Assembly (NCBI GenBank): GCA_001443525.1
Contig: LKPX01000021.1
Location: 1-51,341, forward strand
Length of the DNA stretch: 51,341 bases
From: Desulfobacteraceae bacterium RAAP-1
Lineage (GTDB): Bacteria > Desulfobacterota > Desulfobacteria > Desulfobacterales > Desulfatirhabdiaceae
Reading direction: 5' to 3'
Shown here: positions 1 to 8,203 of the stretch, piece after piece
How the letters are laid out: each line of letters starts with the position of its first letter
How positions within the stretch are numbered: the first letter of the stretch is position 1
Notes under the pieces: model-generated
The model's input: only the letters and a program-made list of their open reading frames with translations
What the model was told of the DNA's origin: nothing
The model's database searches: none
Position numbers and translations under genes: made by a program

Positions 1-312
1 TTTAAAACGGCTTCCCTCAGGAATACTTTCAGGGGGAACGGTAACCGTATTATGAATTGTTATTTCCTGTGTCTTGCTGCGTTTTCCTGAGCCGGAACGT
101 TTTAAATCCAGTGATTTGGTTTTCGGCCTGGGTTTTTCAAGTTTTGATGGCTCGATCTTCGGCCTGGGTTTCTGGCCTTTGAGTCTGGCAATTTCGTCCC
201 TTAACAGCTGGTTTTCTTCTTTGAGCTGGGCAACAGCTTCCATAAGCAGTAAAACCAATGGGATTCGACCAGCTTCTGGAATATCGGATATTTTAGGAAT
301 TTGAAAAGCCAT
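1..312 (-). mobile_element. IS66-type transposase, N-terminal fragment (runs off the window)
   Basis: Reading the minus strand from the ATG at 312 gives 104 uninterrupted codons to the window edge. The protein starts MAFQIPKISDIPEAGRIPLV. It continues with a short leucine-zipper-like coiled coil (about residues 24-45, LKEENQLLRDEIARLKGQ), a basic proline-rich linker (PRPKIEPSKLEK) and a segment KRSKTQEITIHNTVTVPPE. This layout (coiled coil, basic linker, then I-H-x-T-v-x-v-P-P-E) is that of IS66-family transposases common in Desulfobacterota. It is incomplete only because the window ends, so intactness cannot be judged. It marks the left flank of the polysaccharide region as a site of mobile-element activity. 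Confidence 0.7.
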
Positions 313-784
313 AGCCTCTTTCTCGAAAAACACATTTGAATGTATGCCGTTTTCACTATCTGAAAACGATTCGAAACACAAATGGTTTTAGCTTGCCGGC
401 AAAAATAAAAATGACTTCTGAGCAGTATGCCTAAGATGCTCTGCCCGAACTTATTGAGAAGTTACTGATTTATTACCTCTGGAAAGATATTGACATTTCT
501 ATAGAAAAGAAACAAACTTTTTATGTATTTTCCTCAATAAAGTTGATTAGAAAAAGCCTTTTCGACCAAAATGTTTACGAAAACAAAAAATTTAAACCAT
601 TCAATTATGCCGGTTCATGATGCCTCCGGGAATTGCTGTATTCAAGGTCACAGTTTCCGGCTTCGCAACCATTGAATGTACCTTAACGAAAGAAATATCA
701 AACAGACATAGTCAGGAGCCGGGCGGTGTTTGTCGGGGGGAATTTTTAGGGATCCCCCCGACAAACACCGCCTTCATCGATTCA
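313..784. other. AT-rich intergenic stretch without a supported gene
   Basis: About 470 bp between the transposase start and the end of the first polysaccharide gene. It is AT-rich and contains no ORF with recognisable protein character. The only ORF above 70 codons runs through the palindrome at 722-772 and looks spurious. The part next to the transposase probably holds the IS terminus, but I could not identify the terminal inverted repeat. The notable element is the perfect inverted repeat described separately. Confidence 0.5.
722..772. repeat. Perfect 20-bp inverted repeat, 11-nt loop
   Basis: The arm at 722-741 (begins GGCGGTGTTTGTC, ends with six G and an A) is the exact reverse complement of 753-772, separated by an A/T-rich 11-nt loop. 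The hairpin lies 12 bp beyond the stop codon of the minus-strand gene ending at 785. It could therefore form at the 3' end of that mRNA as a termination or processing hairpin. There is no T-tract after it in either direction, so it is not a canonical intrinsic terminator. The perfection of the arms may indicate a recently inserted palindromic element. Confidence 0.8.
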
Positions 785-2980
785 CTACAAACGGCCGGGT
801 GGTACACTTTTATTTTCCCAAAAATGGTACAGAAAAAAATCCCATTGACAACGTGACTTGATGTAATGACTGATAAAAACCGCAAATATTAAAAAAGCAC
901 CAAATATATAGGAGAATAATTGCAAATATGCATACCATGGTTTTACTTCATAAATTGTAAATTCTCTAATTTTGCCATTAGGGATTTCCCAAGCCGCATA
1001 GGAAGCGCCATCCGGTAAAAATATTTTTACTTTTTTTAGACATACCATGCTTTTTGAGTCACATGCATCAAAAGCCTTACTATACTGTTTCATAACTAAT
1101 AAACATGGCTGATTAGTAGCATCAAGTAGAACATGCCACTTCTTACCATCATATGTGATCTTCTTTATATTGTTTGCGCTCAGAAACGAGGCTAACTCAT
1201 CCCAATTAGAAAAAATCATATTTCTATTATGGGAGACTGAATCAATTTGATTTAACTCCAATATTTCAAACATGGTATTTTTTATCGGCCATAAGGTTTG
1301 AATAAAATCATTGACTATAGGCTTTCCAAACCATCTACCAAACAATTGTCTTAATAACCTGTTATCGCGATAATATTTATGAGAAACTGGCAATGACCTA
1401 ATTTTACTTATTTCGATAAAATTAGCAGGAGTTGCTGACAATACTTTTTCAAAACAACTTTTATCTTCATTATCCAAACAATGATTCAATTGCATTATCA
1501 ATTTGGGGGTTGCAGTCGTAATATACTGATTTGTATCATTAGACGAGATGTTATCTATTCCGTCAGTTTCAGTACTGAAAACCTTGCCCTTAATAACAGC
1601 AGAAAGCATAGGAGGAAATGTCAATATGACACTATGCTCTATTCCTTCGCGATTAACTACATTTTTCAATTCTTTTGGAGTAACTTCCAAGACATTAAGA
1701 GTTCCTGCCTGAATTCGATTATTGCGCCTTACGTTAAGCCCCAAGTCTCCACCAGGCAAGCTTAATAAGGATTGATTTACAAACAGGATAAAAAGAAAGA
1801 CAATTACAATCGGTTGATATTTTTTTCCAGCATCTACTGCCATAAATACAAAAGCAAGAAACGCCGAAAATGAAAAAAAAGAATAGCCTCTATGAATAAA
1901 AAACAAACCAGATTTAAATGCTAATTTACTGAAAATGGAAATTAAACTGCCGTTGTTAGGATATCCAGAATAAAGAAAAAGAAAAAATAAAAATACCAAA
2001 ACAGGCACTTTTGACTTTGTGTGTAAACATGTTCTCTGTAATGCTATTACCAAGCATATTCCAATAACCGATATTAACTGGACTGCCAATTGTAAATTAG
2101 ACATGATACCGGTAAAAAGACCATGTGTAAAACCCAACAGACTTAGAGTATATAGAATGGATGGACCACCAAAAGAAGAATAACTTTTCTGAGCTATTAC
2201 CGAATCGTTACTAAGCATATTCGCCGCAACGGGATAAGCCCAATAGATATTTAACAAGAACCATACTATCATAGACAATAATGCAAGTTTAAATTCTTTC
2301 TTTTTTATCAAAAGAATTAGTAAAAATAATATTAAGATAGACCAATAGTGTATTGTTAAAAAGAAAAAAGAAAGCAATGAAATACAAAGCCATTTAAAAC
2401 TGGGTTTCTGATAAGCAATTAAAGTAAAAAGAAGAGCAAATGGAGTTAAAGCTATAGATTGGATGACCGGATAAGAGCCGCTCAAAAAAAAACCGATACT
2501 TCCTGCACAGGTACATAACACTAACGATGCTGCCAAAATCAATAAAAGTGAATTGTTTTTACGAAACAACTTACTATATATACTTAGAGAAAAAAAAGTA
2601 GATATAAAAAGAACGGTTTGATATAAAAAAAATAATACACTATTTAACTGATTTATTCCTATCTTGAAACTCTTTAAAATTATTATGGAAACAAATGGAA
2701 ACAGCGTTAATTGAATACTTCTGTTATAATAATTGGAACGACCCGGAAAATCCTTAAAGTCAAAAACCGACAGATAATTACGGAATAAATTACTTATTTG
2801 CTTACAGAACAGTACCGGAAAATTATGATCCCACTGAAACCCCCAATACCAGTCAGACGCAATAAATCTTCTTATTGCTACGTATGACCATAAACTGACT
2901 AATAGAAGCCCTACCCCCAAAAACGCAACTGTTTCTCGATTTGAACAACGCTGCTGATTTCCACTTGTGACGGTTTTCAT
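785..2980 (-). CDS. Large polytopic membrane protein, GT-C-like, function unknown
   Basis: A 731-residue protein with a short N-terminus, then a hydrophobic segment (about residues 18-36). An extracytoplasmic-looking loop follows, rich in aromatic residues (SDWYWGFQWDHNFPV). Then come roughly ten closely packed membrane segments to about residue 400, a hydrophilic C-terminal domain (about 420-680) and a final membrane segment near 690-710. This architecture resembles GT-C glycosyltransferases or O-antigen polymerase/ligase-type proteins, but I see no diagnostic motif. It is the last gene of the AT-rich minus-strand block, 6 bp after the aminotransferase stop, so probably co-transcribed. A role in assembling the amino-dideoxyhexose-containing glycan is inferred from context only. 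Confidence 0.7.
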   Translation of the reverse strand: MKTVTSGNQQRCSNRETVAFLGVGLLLVSLWSYVAIRRFIASDWYWGFQWDHNFPVLFCKQISNLFRNYLSVFDFKDFPGRSNYYNRSIQLTLFPFVSIIILKSFKIGINQLNSVLFFLYQTVLFISTFFSLSIYSKLFRKNNSLLLILAASLVLCTCAGSIGFFLSGSYPVIQSIALTPFALLFTLIAYQKPSFKWLCISLLSFFFLTIHYWSILILFLLILLIKKKEFKLALLSMIVWFLLNIYWAYPVAANMLSNDSVIAQKSYSSFGGPSILYTLSLLGFTHGLFTGIMSNLQLAVQLISVIGICLVIALQRTCLHTKSKVPVLVFLFFLFLYSGYPNNGSLISIFSKLAFKSGLFFIHRGYSFFSFSAFLAFVFMAVDAGKKYQPIVIVFLFILFVNQSLLSLPGGDLGLNVRRNNRIQAGTLNVLEVTPKELKNVVNREGIEHSVILTFPPMLSAVIKGKVFSTETDGIDNISSNDTNQYITTATPKLIMQLNHCLDNEDKSCFEKVLSATPANFIEISKIRSLPVSHKYYRDNRLLRQLFGRWFGKPIVNDFIQTLWPIKNTMFEILELNQIDSVSHNRNMIFSNWDELASFLSANNIKKITYDGKKWHVLLDATNQPCLLVMKQYSKAFDACDSKSMVCLKKVKIFLPDGASYAAWEIPNGKIREFTIYEVKPWYAYLQLFSYIFGAFLIFAVFISHYIKSRCQWDFFLYHFWENKSVPPGRL

Positions 2981-2986
2981 TATTGA

Positions 2987-4531
2987 TCAAATTTTGAAAT
3001 TATTTACTAAATTGACTATACACATTGCTTCTTTATAGCCCATCGCTGGACTTATCGGCAAACTAAGTACTTCTCTGTGGATTTGTTCAGTGATGGAGAA
3101 TTTTTGCTGGTTGTACTCAGCATAAGCTATCTGCTTATGTGGTGGAACAGGGTAGTGAATAACTGTTTGCACACCTCGTTCGGAAAGGTAATTAAATAGT
3201 TGGTTGCGATAAGCAGTTCTAACAACAAAAAGATGGAATACATGACTATCCATGTTTTTCACTTCTGAGATAGTGATATGATCATTTCTGATATTATTAA
3301 GATAATATATAGCGATTTTTCTGCGGCGTTCATTGTCTTCATCCAGGCGTTTTAACTTTTCTCGTAGAAAAGCCGCCTGTAATTCATCCAATCGGCTGTT
3401 AAAACCTTTGAGCCGGTTGATGTATTTGATATCGGAACCGTAATTCCGTAAGGCTCGCAGCGTTTCTGCCAAATGGCCATCATTTGTGGTTACAGCTCCT
3501 CCATCTCCCAACGCTCCAAGATTCTTTCCAGGATAAAAGCTGAATCCTGTAGCGTCGCCGATCGCCCCCACTTTCTTCCCCTGGTAAACAGCACCGTGAG
3601 CCTGCGCAGCGTCTTCAATAACTATAAGGTTATAACGACGTGCAACCTCTCGTATACGATTCATATCTGCGACCTGCCCATACAGATGGACGGCTAAAAT
3701 CATGCGAGTTTTAGAAGTAATGTTTTCTTCAATTCTCATCGGATCAATATTATAGGTGTTAATGTCAGGTTCAATCAAGATGGGCTTCAAACGGTTATGT
3801 GAAATAGCCAAAATAGTAGCAATATAGGTATTGGCGGGAACGATAACTTCATCCTCATCCTTTATAAAACCTAAAGTTTTATAAGCCAACAAAATCAAGG
3901 CCAAAGCATCCAAGCCATTTGCTACACCAATGCAGTACTTAGCTCCACAATATTCGGCGAATTCAGCCTCAAAAGCTTTAACTTCATTTCCCAGAATGTA
4001 CCATCCGCTATTGAACGTTCGGTCTATGGCTTTTTCCAATCCATCGTAATATCCAAGATTGATGGCCTTCAAATCCAAAAATGGAATTAATGGGGAATCT
4101 GTTCGGGCAAATTCAGACAATGCGTCTTCCACTGAAATCACACCAGGACTTTTTTGCAGAAAATCCTTATCACGACTAACCACTCTTGCTCCGACTGCCT
4201 GTGCAGAAAGCAAGATAATGTAATCTTCAATGTCTTTTTTACACAGGGAATCTTCAACGTCAATATAGGGAGGGGTTTTAATGATCGAGACTGTCCGGAG
4301 AAAACGATACCAGTCATCTCGAATGCATTGTGTATTCTTTCCAGGATTGAGACGTTTAAATTCTCGATCTAAGACGAACCATATCGTAGCAAGCTGACTG
4401 GCACCTATGCAAATAGGTTTGTCACGATGAATGAATTGACTGTAAAGTTCAATTATTCTCGGGTTTTGCTCGACACGAGGCAACAGCAAATCCAAAATAA
4501 TATTGTTATCCCAAACGAATTCAAAGACCAT
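2987..4531 (-). CDS. PIN-domain / DegT-family sugar aminotransferase fusion (FdtB/QdtB-like)
   Basis: One uninterrupted 514-codon frame holds two domains. Residues about 1-142 form a PIN (VapC-like) nuclease domain. It has the N-terminal acidic strand [11 protein letters not shown] (D8), the helix [12 protein letters not shown] and the RDKDFL motif (D121, D123). Residues about 148-514 are a full DegT/DnrJ/EryC1 PLP aminotransferase beginning [10 protein letters not shown], with the PLP lysine in YPGKN (K336) and the IEDAAQAHG motif (D307). The family catalyses 3-amination of dTDP-3-keto-6-deoxyhexoses (FdtB/QdtB). The start at 4531 is preferred over the upstream ATG at 4570 because it has AGGA six bases upstream and opens the PIN domain. 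It overlaps the antitoxin-like gene by 11 bp, a typical toxin-antitoxin arrangement. The normal initiator Met of the aminotransferase is absent at the junction (near 4090), so a true fusion is likely. Confidence 0.85.
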   Translation of the reverse strand: MVFEFVWDNNIILDLLLPRVEQNPRIIELYSQFIHRDKPICIGASQLATIWFVLDREFKRLNPGKNTQCIRDDWYRFLRTVSIIKTPPYIDVEDSLCKKDIEDYIILLSAQAVGARVVSRDKDFLQKSPGVISVEDALSEFARTDSPLIPFLDLKAINLGYYDGLEKAIDRTFNSGWYILGNEVKAFEAEFAEYCGAKYCIGVANGLDALALILLAYKTLGFIKDEDEVIVPANTYIATILAISHNRLKPILIEPDINTYNIDPMRIEENITSKTRMILAVHLYGQVADMNRIREVARRYNLIVIEDAAQAHGAVYQGKKVGAIGDATGFSFYPGKNLGALGDGGAVTTNDGHLAETLRALRNYGSDIKYINRLKGFNSRLDELQAAFLREKLKRLDEDNERRRKIAIYYLNNIRNDHITISEVKNMDSHVFHLFVVRTAYRNQLFNYLSERGVQTVIHYPVPPHKQIAYAEYNQQKFSITEQIHREVLSLPISPAMGYKEAMCIVNLVNNFKI

Positions 4532-4820
4532 ATTTTTCCTGCAATGCCTCATATAACACGTCTTCATCACTCATCGCGCTGGGGATATACGCATAATTTT
4601 GTGGAAGCCTGCTCAAAATACCTTCCAGAAGCAAATCCCCTCCTAAATCCACAATACTTTTTTTGAGTAAGCGATGGGTTATATTTTCACGAGACGGGTT
4701 CAGAGAATCTTCGTCTGTTGAAGACAACTCGACTGTAGCAAAAAAATGATCCGGAACACGAACAAATTCCAATTGCGGTATCCGGAATCCATTATCGGTC
4801 TTGATAATTTCAATCCGCAT
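4521..4820 (-). CDS. Small antitoxin-like protein upstream of the PIN domain
   Basis: A 99-residue, mostly hydrophilic protein. It begins with a beta-rich half ([15 protein letters not shown]) and ends in an acidic helical tail ([15 protein letters not shown]). Its 3' end overlaps the start of the PIN-aminotransferase gene by 11 bp in another frame, the usual order and coupling of a type II antitoxin preceding its toxin. The tail would be the likely toxin-binding element. I do not recognise a named antitoxin family. The assignment rests on position, size and partner. It sits 20 bp after the ketoisomerase gene, so it is embedded in the sugar-nucleotide operon. Confidence 0.6.
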   Translation of the reverse strand: MRIEIIKTDNGFRIPQLEFVRVPDHFFATVELSSTDEDSLNPSRENITHRLLKKSIVDLGGDLLLEGILSRLPQNYAYIPSAMSDEDVLYEALQEKYGL

Positions 4821-4840
4821 AATTCATTTATTCCTTCTCT

Positions 4841-5266
4841 CTATACTATCCAAGGAGTTTGGCTAATCCGTAAAAACTCTGAGTAATCTCGGATATAATC
4901 ACACTCATCATACGTTGCTGATGCCAAAACAAGACAAATACCACCAGAAGAGAAATTTTCCAACTCACGCCAAATCATTTGAGGAATATATAAGCCATAG
5001 TACGCCCGATCCAAATGTACCCGTCTTTGTTCTTTCCCATCATCCAATACTATATCGAATGCGCCCATAACTGATACGATGAGCTGCTGTAGCACTCTGT
5101 GTGCATGCCCGCCACGACTTTCGCCACCAGGAACATCATATAAATAATACACACGTGCAATATCAAAAGGAACCTGTATATTGCCATATATAGGCGTTAT
5201 CGCACCTTTTCGTCCACTGATTTTGGGAAGATCTATGACTTTACAGTCATAAACAGTGTTTGTCAT
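4841..5266 (-). CDS. dTDP-4-keto-6-deoxyglucose 3,4-ketoisomerase (FdtA/QdtA-like cupin)
   Basis: A 141-residue single-domain cupin of the WxcM-like/FdtA family. It contains the signature PGGESRGGHAHR with both active-site histidines (H54, H56) and the conserved YYGLYIPQMIWREL segment and C-terminal YIRDYSEFLR. Family members move the keto group of dTDP-4-keto-6-deoxyglucose from C4 to C3, giving the substrate for the aminotransferase encoded just downstream. The start overlaps the stop of the preceding paralogue (ATGA-type overlap at 5263-5266), indicating translational coupling. Of the two paralogues this one retains the full HxH pair and is the better candidate for the active isomerase. 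Whether the product is the Fuc3NAc or Qui3NAc series cannot be decided from the sequence. Confidence 0.9.
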   Translation of the reverse strand: MTNTVYDCKVIDLPKISGRKGAITPIYGNIQVPFDIARVYYLYDVPGGESRGGHAHRVLQQLIVSVMGAFDIVLDDGKEQRRVHLDRAYYGLYIPQMIWRELENFSSGGICLVLASATYDECDYIRDYSEFLRISQTPWIV

Positions 5267-5724
5267 CGTTTTCCATTAACCCTTAGAAATTCATTGTAAT
5301 CTCTTATGTAGTCATCCACAGAATAAGGCAATGATGCAAGTACCAGTGCAACAGCGTTAGTGGAAAAATTCTGCATCCTCCGCCAGATCATATTGGGAAC
5401 ATATACTCCATAATAGGCACGGTTAAGAAGCACTACTTTCTGGGCCATACCGTCATCCAAAAGCACCTCAAAGCTTCCTGAAATAGCAATTATCACTTCT
5501 TGAAGTTGCCGATAAGCATGACTTCCTCGTGATTCACCACCCGGCACGTCATAAATCCAATATGCACGCGCAATATCAAAGGGAAGATGACGATTGCTCT
5601 CTATAAATGTCAGGTTCCCCCTCTCGTCCACAATTCTTGGGAAGTTAATAATAGCCGCATTGTAAACAGAGGACTTAGCTATAGCTTGGTCCACTTGCAC
5701 TGTATCATTATTGTCATTAATCAT
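5263..5724 (-). CDS. Second WxcM/FdtA-family ketoisomerase paralogue with His-to-Tyr change
   Basis: A 153-residue cupin closely similar to the next gene, with an extra N-terminal stretch of about 15 residues. It keeps the family signature as PGGESRGSHAYR: the first active-site histidine (H69) is retained, but the second is Tyr (Y71). The YYGVYVPNMIWRRM and YIRDYNEFLR segments are conserved. In FdtA/QdtA both histidines lie in the active site, so this copy may have altered stereochemistry or reduced activity, or act as a partner in a heteromer. All three are inferences. Tandem position suggests duplication within the cluster. The upstream 256 bp carry no gene. Confidence 0.85.
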   Translation of the reverse strand: MINDNNDTVQVDQAIAKSSVYNAAIINFPRIVDERGNLTFIESNRHLPFDIARAYWIYDVPGGESRGSHAYRQLQEVIIAISGSFEVLLDDGMAQKVVLLNRAYYGVYVPNMIWRRMQNFSTNAVALVLASLPYSVDDYIRDYNEFLRVNGKR

Positions 5725-5829
5725 AATTTAGTATAATTTTATTATGTTAACCCAATTCGTCATTCGTCTTAACAATTGCCTATCCCAAGCCCAAATCACG
5801 ACTTCGATCTTCATAATCTGTTTGTAAAA

Positions 5830-5964
5830 CTCGATGTTCAAGTTTTTGCGCAACTATTTGAATTTACAATGTGCCGTTGGAGGCATCAAACAAACTCGAC
5901 ATCTGTAAAATCAGTACGTTAACATTTCGATATGGCTGGTCGGTGAAAAAACTTGAACGTCGAG
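5830..5964. repeat. Imperfect inverted repeat bracketing about 95 bp in the intergenic gap
   Basis: The arm at 5830-5849 (CTCGATGTTCAAGTTTTTGC) pairs with 5945-5964, whose reverse complement is the same except for one internal mismatch and the 3'-terminal position or two. The arms enclose about 95 bp of AT-rich sequence with no ORF, between the acetyltransferase and the ketoisomerase genes. It could be the remnant of a miniature inverted-repeat element or a large hairpin in the operon mRNA. No flanking target duplication was evident by eye. Confidence 0.5.
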
Positions 5965-5980
5965 TAAAAGCAACCCAATT

Positions 5981-6952
5981 TCATCGGGGGATAGCTGACC
6001 ACTGTTTTATTATTTCCTTCGGGTAGCCTCTGTGAAAATGAGTAGTCCAAGGATAGGCTGGCTTCCCAGAACCATCCTTCAATTTCAACCTTGATGCAGC
6101 TCCCAAAATCCTCGCAGGAACTCCACAAACGACCATGTCTTCAGGCACATTTTTAGTTACAAGTGAATGTGCACCAATAAGAGATCCTTGGGCTATAACA
6201 ATACCAGGAAGTATAACGGACATAGTTGCAACAATTGCATAATCACCTACATCCACACCAATCAAATTTTCGCTAGGTGGAGTTGGGTCATTTGTAAGCA
6301 CGACATATGGATATAACCAGACAAAATTACCTATTTTGGATTTTTTCCCAACATGTACATTCGAATGAAAACGCACATAATCACCTATTGTACAGTCACC
6401 TTGAACATCACAAAGAGTACCAATTTGCAAATTTTCACCAGCAACAGTTCTCTCTCTTACTGTAACTCGATGTCCTGTAACCAACCCACTTCCAAAGGTT
6501 GATCCAGCATAAAAAACCGAGTGTGAGCGTATTAGACTATCTTTACCAATTGTTAGAGATAACCCATCTGCAAGCGAGGTTGGATATCCAATTTCACTAT
6601 AGCCTTCAATGATGGTACCTGAACCTATTTCAACATTGTAATATACGGTAGCGTACTGACCGACGGAAGTATTTTTGCCGACAACAATGCGCTTGTCAAG
6701 TTGCCTCATTCCCCTCAACGCTTCTGCAGCTTTTAGCCCTTTACCAATAATTGCCCCAGGAAAAACTTCCACTCCGTCTTGCAGAATGACACCGGGGTTG
6801 ATAACTACATGCGGATGAATGATGACATTCTGACCAATAGTTACACCATCTCGGACGATAGCAAATTCATCAATACGGACATTCTCGCCTATATCTTTGG
6901 TTTGTACGACTGCAAACGAACTAATAGTTGCCATAAGGTTCAGGTTCCTCAA
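5981..6952 (-). CDS. Left-handed beta-helix sugar acyltransferase (FdtC/QdtC/WxcM-N-like)
   Basis: A 323-residue protein built mostly of hexapeptide repeats (about residues 10-285: VRIDEFAIVRDGVTIGQNVIIHPHV and many further I/V-G-x-x-x-x turns). This is the left-handed beta-helix fold of acetyl-CoA-dependent sugar N-acyltransferases. The ending NVPEDMVVCGVPARILG is the standard close of the helix, and a C-terminal tail of about 35 residues (WTTHFHRGYPKEII) follows. In the pathway it would N-acylate the dTDP-3-amino-3,6-dideoxyhexose made by the downstream aminotransferase. It is the first gene of the dideoxyhexose set, separated from the ketoisomerases by about 256 bp. A second possible start is Met7 (6934). 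Confidence 0.85.
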   Translation of the reverse strand: MRNLNLMATISSFAVVQTKDIGENVRIDEFAIVRDGVTIGQNVIIHPHVVINPGVILQDGVEVFPGAIIGKGLKAAEALRGMRQLDKRIVVGKNTSVGQYATVYYNVEIGSGTIIEGYSEIGYPTSLADGLSLTIGKDSLIRSHSVFYAGSTFGSGLVTGHRVTVRERTVAGENLQIGTLCDVQGDCTIGDYVRFHSNVHVGKKSKIGNFVWLYPYVVLTNDPTPPSENLIGVDVGDYAIVATMSVILPGIVIAQGSLIGAHSLVTKNVPEDMVVCGVPARILGAASRLKLKDGSGKPAYPWTTHFHRGYPKEIIKQWSAIPR

Positions 6953-7004
6953 GATGAATAGCGGAAACTTATTTGGAATATCTCTAACAATTTAAGCAAT
7001 TGCC

Positions 7005-7934
7005 TTAATAATTTTTACAGGCTGATACTACACCGTCCCACACACCATCAAAATACAATTTAAGCATTAATGGGTTATTCGCTGCAACTAAAAAAAAATA
7101 GCAACATAAGTAAAAAATCAGCACTGGTAAAAATAAGAAATTTGAGTGTTTGAAAAAAAATATAATCCTATTTCTCGTTAAAAAATAAATTCTATTCCCC
7201 CCCATAATATACTTTATAAATCCGAAAGTTCCGTCATAGGGAGCTATCCCACTATCTCGTTTTAATGAATGATAAATTTCTGCCCAGGTGTTACAAATGA
7301 TTGCCCCATGATTTGCGAGCCTAATCTGGAAATCACTTTCCTCATAGTAAAAATTCAAGTTTTCATCTATAATCTCATTAAAGTGGTTGTCGATTATGAA
7401 AGCGTTTGTAAAATGAGTTATTCCAGATAAAAAAACATCATTTTTTTCAAATTCTTTTCTCTTAATCATGGTAGTTTTTTTTGAAAGATAATATCCATCA
7501 GATTCAATAGATTTTTCACCCCATTTTATACATCTGAAACCACCTACCACGGCATTGTAATCAATCATCGACCTGACCAGTAGCGAAACAGAATCATCAG
7601 AGAAATAGACATCATCTGCTGATATCAAGCAGAAACGATAACGAGCGGTTTTCAAAAAATAGTTTACTGCTTCACCTGGTAATTTGCTGCTAATTTTATC
7701 AAAATATATTATATTAAAATTTTTATTTATAAGTTCAGAAGTCGCCTCACTTATAAACTTGACTATTTTATTTTTAATATGGATATAGGTTGAATTATCA
7801 ATAACAAAGATTTCTTTATTATTAAATTCAGTTAATGCAACAGCCAAAGATCTAAAATTCATAACAAAGGCATCGTAATTATTATAGGGAATTGTACACG
7901 CGCTGATATCAATCACTTTTGTTAACCTATTCAT
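7005..7934 (-). CDS. GT2-like glycosyltransferase with C-terminal membrane segments
   Basis: A 309-residue protein, markedly AT-rich in codon use. It has a divergent GT-A layout: an N-terminal beta-strand region ending in VIDNSTY, an acidic metal-binding-type motif SADDVYFSDD (about residue 104), and a YYEESDFQIRLANHG segment (about 200) at the position of the GT2 catalytic ED motif. Hydrophobic C-terminal segments (about 250-285) probably anchor it to the inner membrane. It lies between the acetyltransferase and the degenerate glycosyltransferase region. Sugar donor and acceptor are unknown. Base composition groups it with the AT-rich block rather than with the genes on its other side. Confidence 0.75.
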   Translation of the reverse strand: MNRLTKVIDISACTIPYNNYDAFVMNFRSLAVALTEFNNKEIFVIDNSTYIHIKNKIVKFISEATSELINKNFNIIYFDKISSKLPGEAVNYFLKTARYRFCLISADDVYFSDDSVSLLVRSMIDYNAVVGGFRCIKWGEKSIESDGYYLSKKTTMIKRKEFEKNDVFLSGITHFTNAFIIDNHFNEIIDENLNFYYEESDFQIRLANHGAIICNTWAEIYHSLKRDSGIAPYDGTFGFIKYIMGGNRIYFLTRNRIIFFFKHSNFLFLPVLIFYLCCYFFLVAANNPLMLKLYFDGVWDGVVSACKNY

Positions 7935-7951
7935 CTTTGACTTAATTTAAA

Positions 7952-8203
7952 CTAATGTTTACGTCCTGTGGCAAGCAAAAAATGAGAAAATATACGGCCT
8001 AAGCCTTTTGCCGGATAGTCGCAAAAACTTATATTCAACATGGAGGGTCCAAAATACATCGGTTGAACACTGATATCAACAAATCCTGCTTCTTCCAGCA
8101 TGATCACCAACTGCTGTTCATGAATTTCCTGCTCATGGACATAATCGCCAATTTCATCGTTGTGACCAATCACCATAGGGAAAAAGAGCTTTCCCATGCA
8201 GGC
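7952..8203 (-). pseudogene. C-terminal remnant of a SAM-dependent methyltransferase
   Basis: In this frame the last about 80 codons (GKLFFPMVIGHNDEIG, then VHEQEIHEQQLVIMLEEAGF, ending HFLLATGRK) match the C-terminal third of class I methyltransferases: the helix before the conserved 'LLEEAGF' strand and a 'LLATGRK' end. The SAM-binding Rossmann part (GxGxG) is absent. The sequence upstream is instead the 3' part of a GT2 gene in another frame. It looks like the 3' remnant left by a deletion that joined two neighbouring genes near 8200. The open frame continues to an ATG at 8260, but residues before about 8203 show no methyltransferase character. Confidence 0.6.

Noticed and set aside
617-856. 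Plus-strand frame of 79 codons through the 722-772 palindrome
   Set aside because: It reads through both arms of a perfect hairpin and into the 3' end of the membrane-protein gene on the other strand; no protein-like composition.
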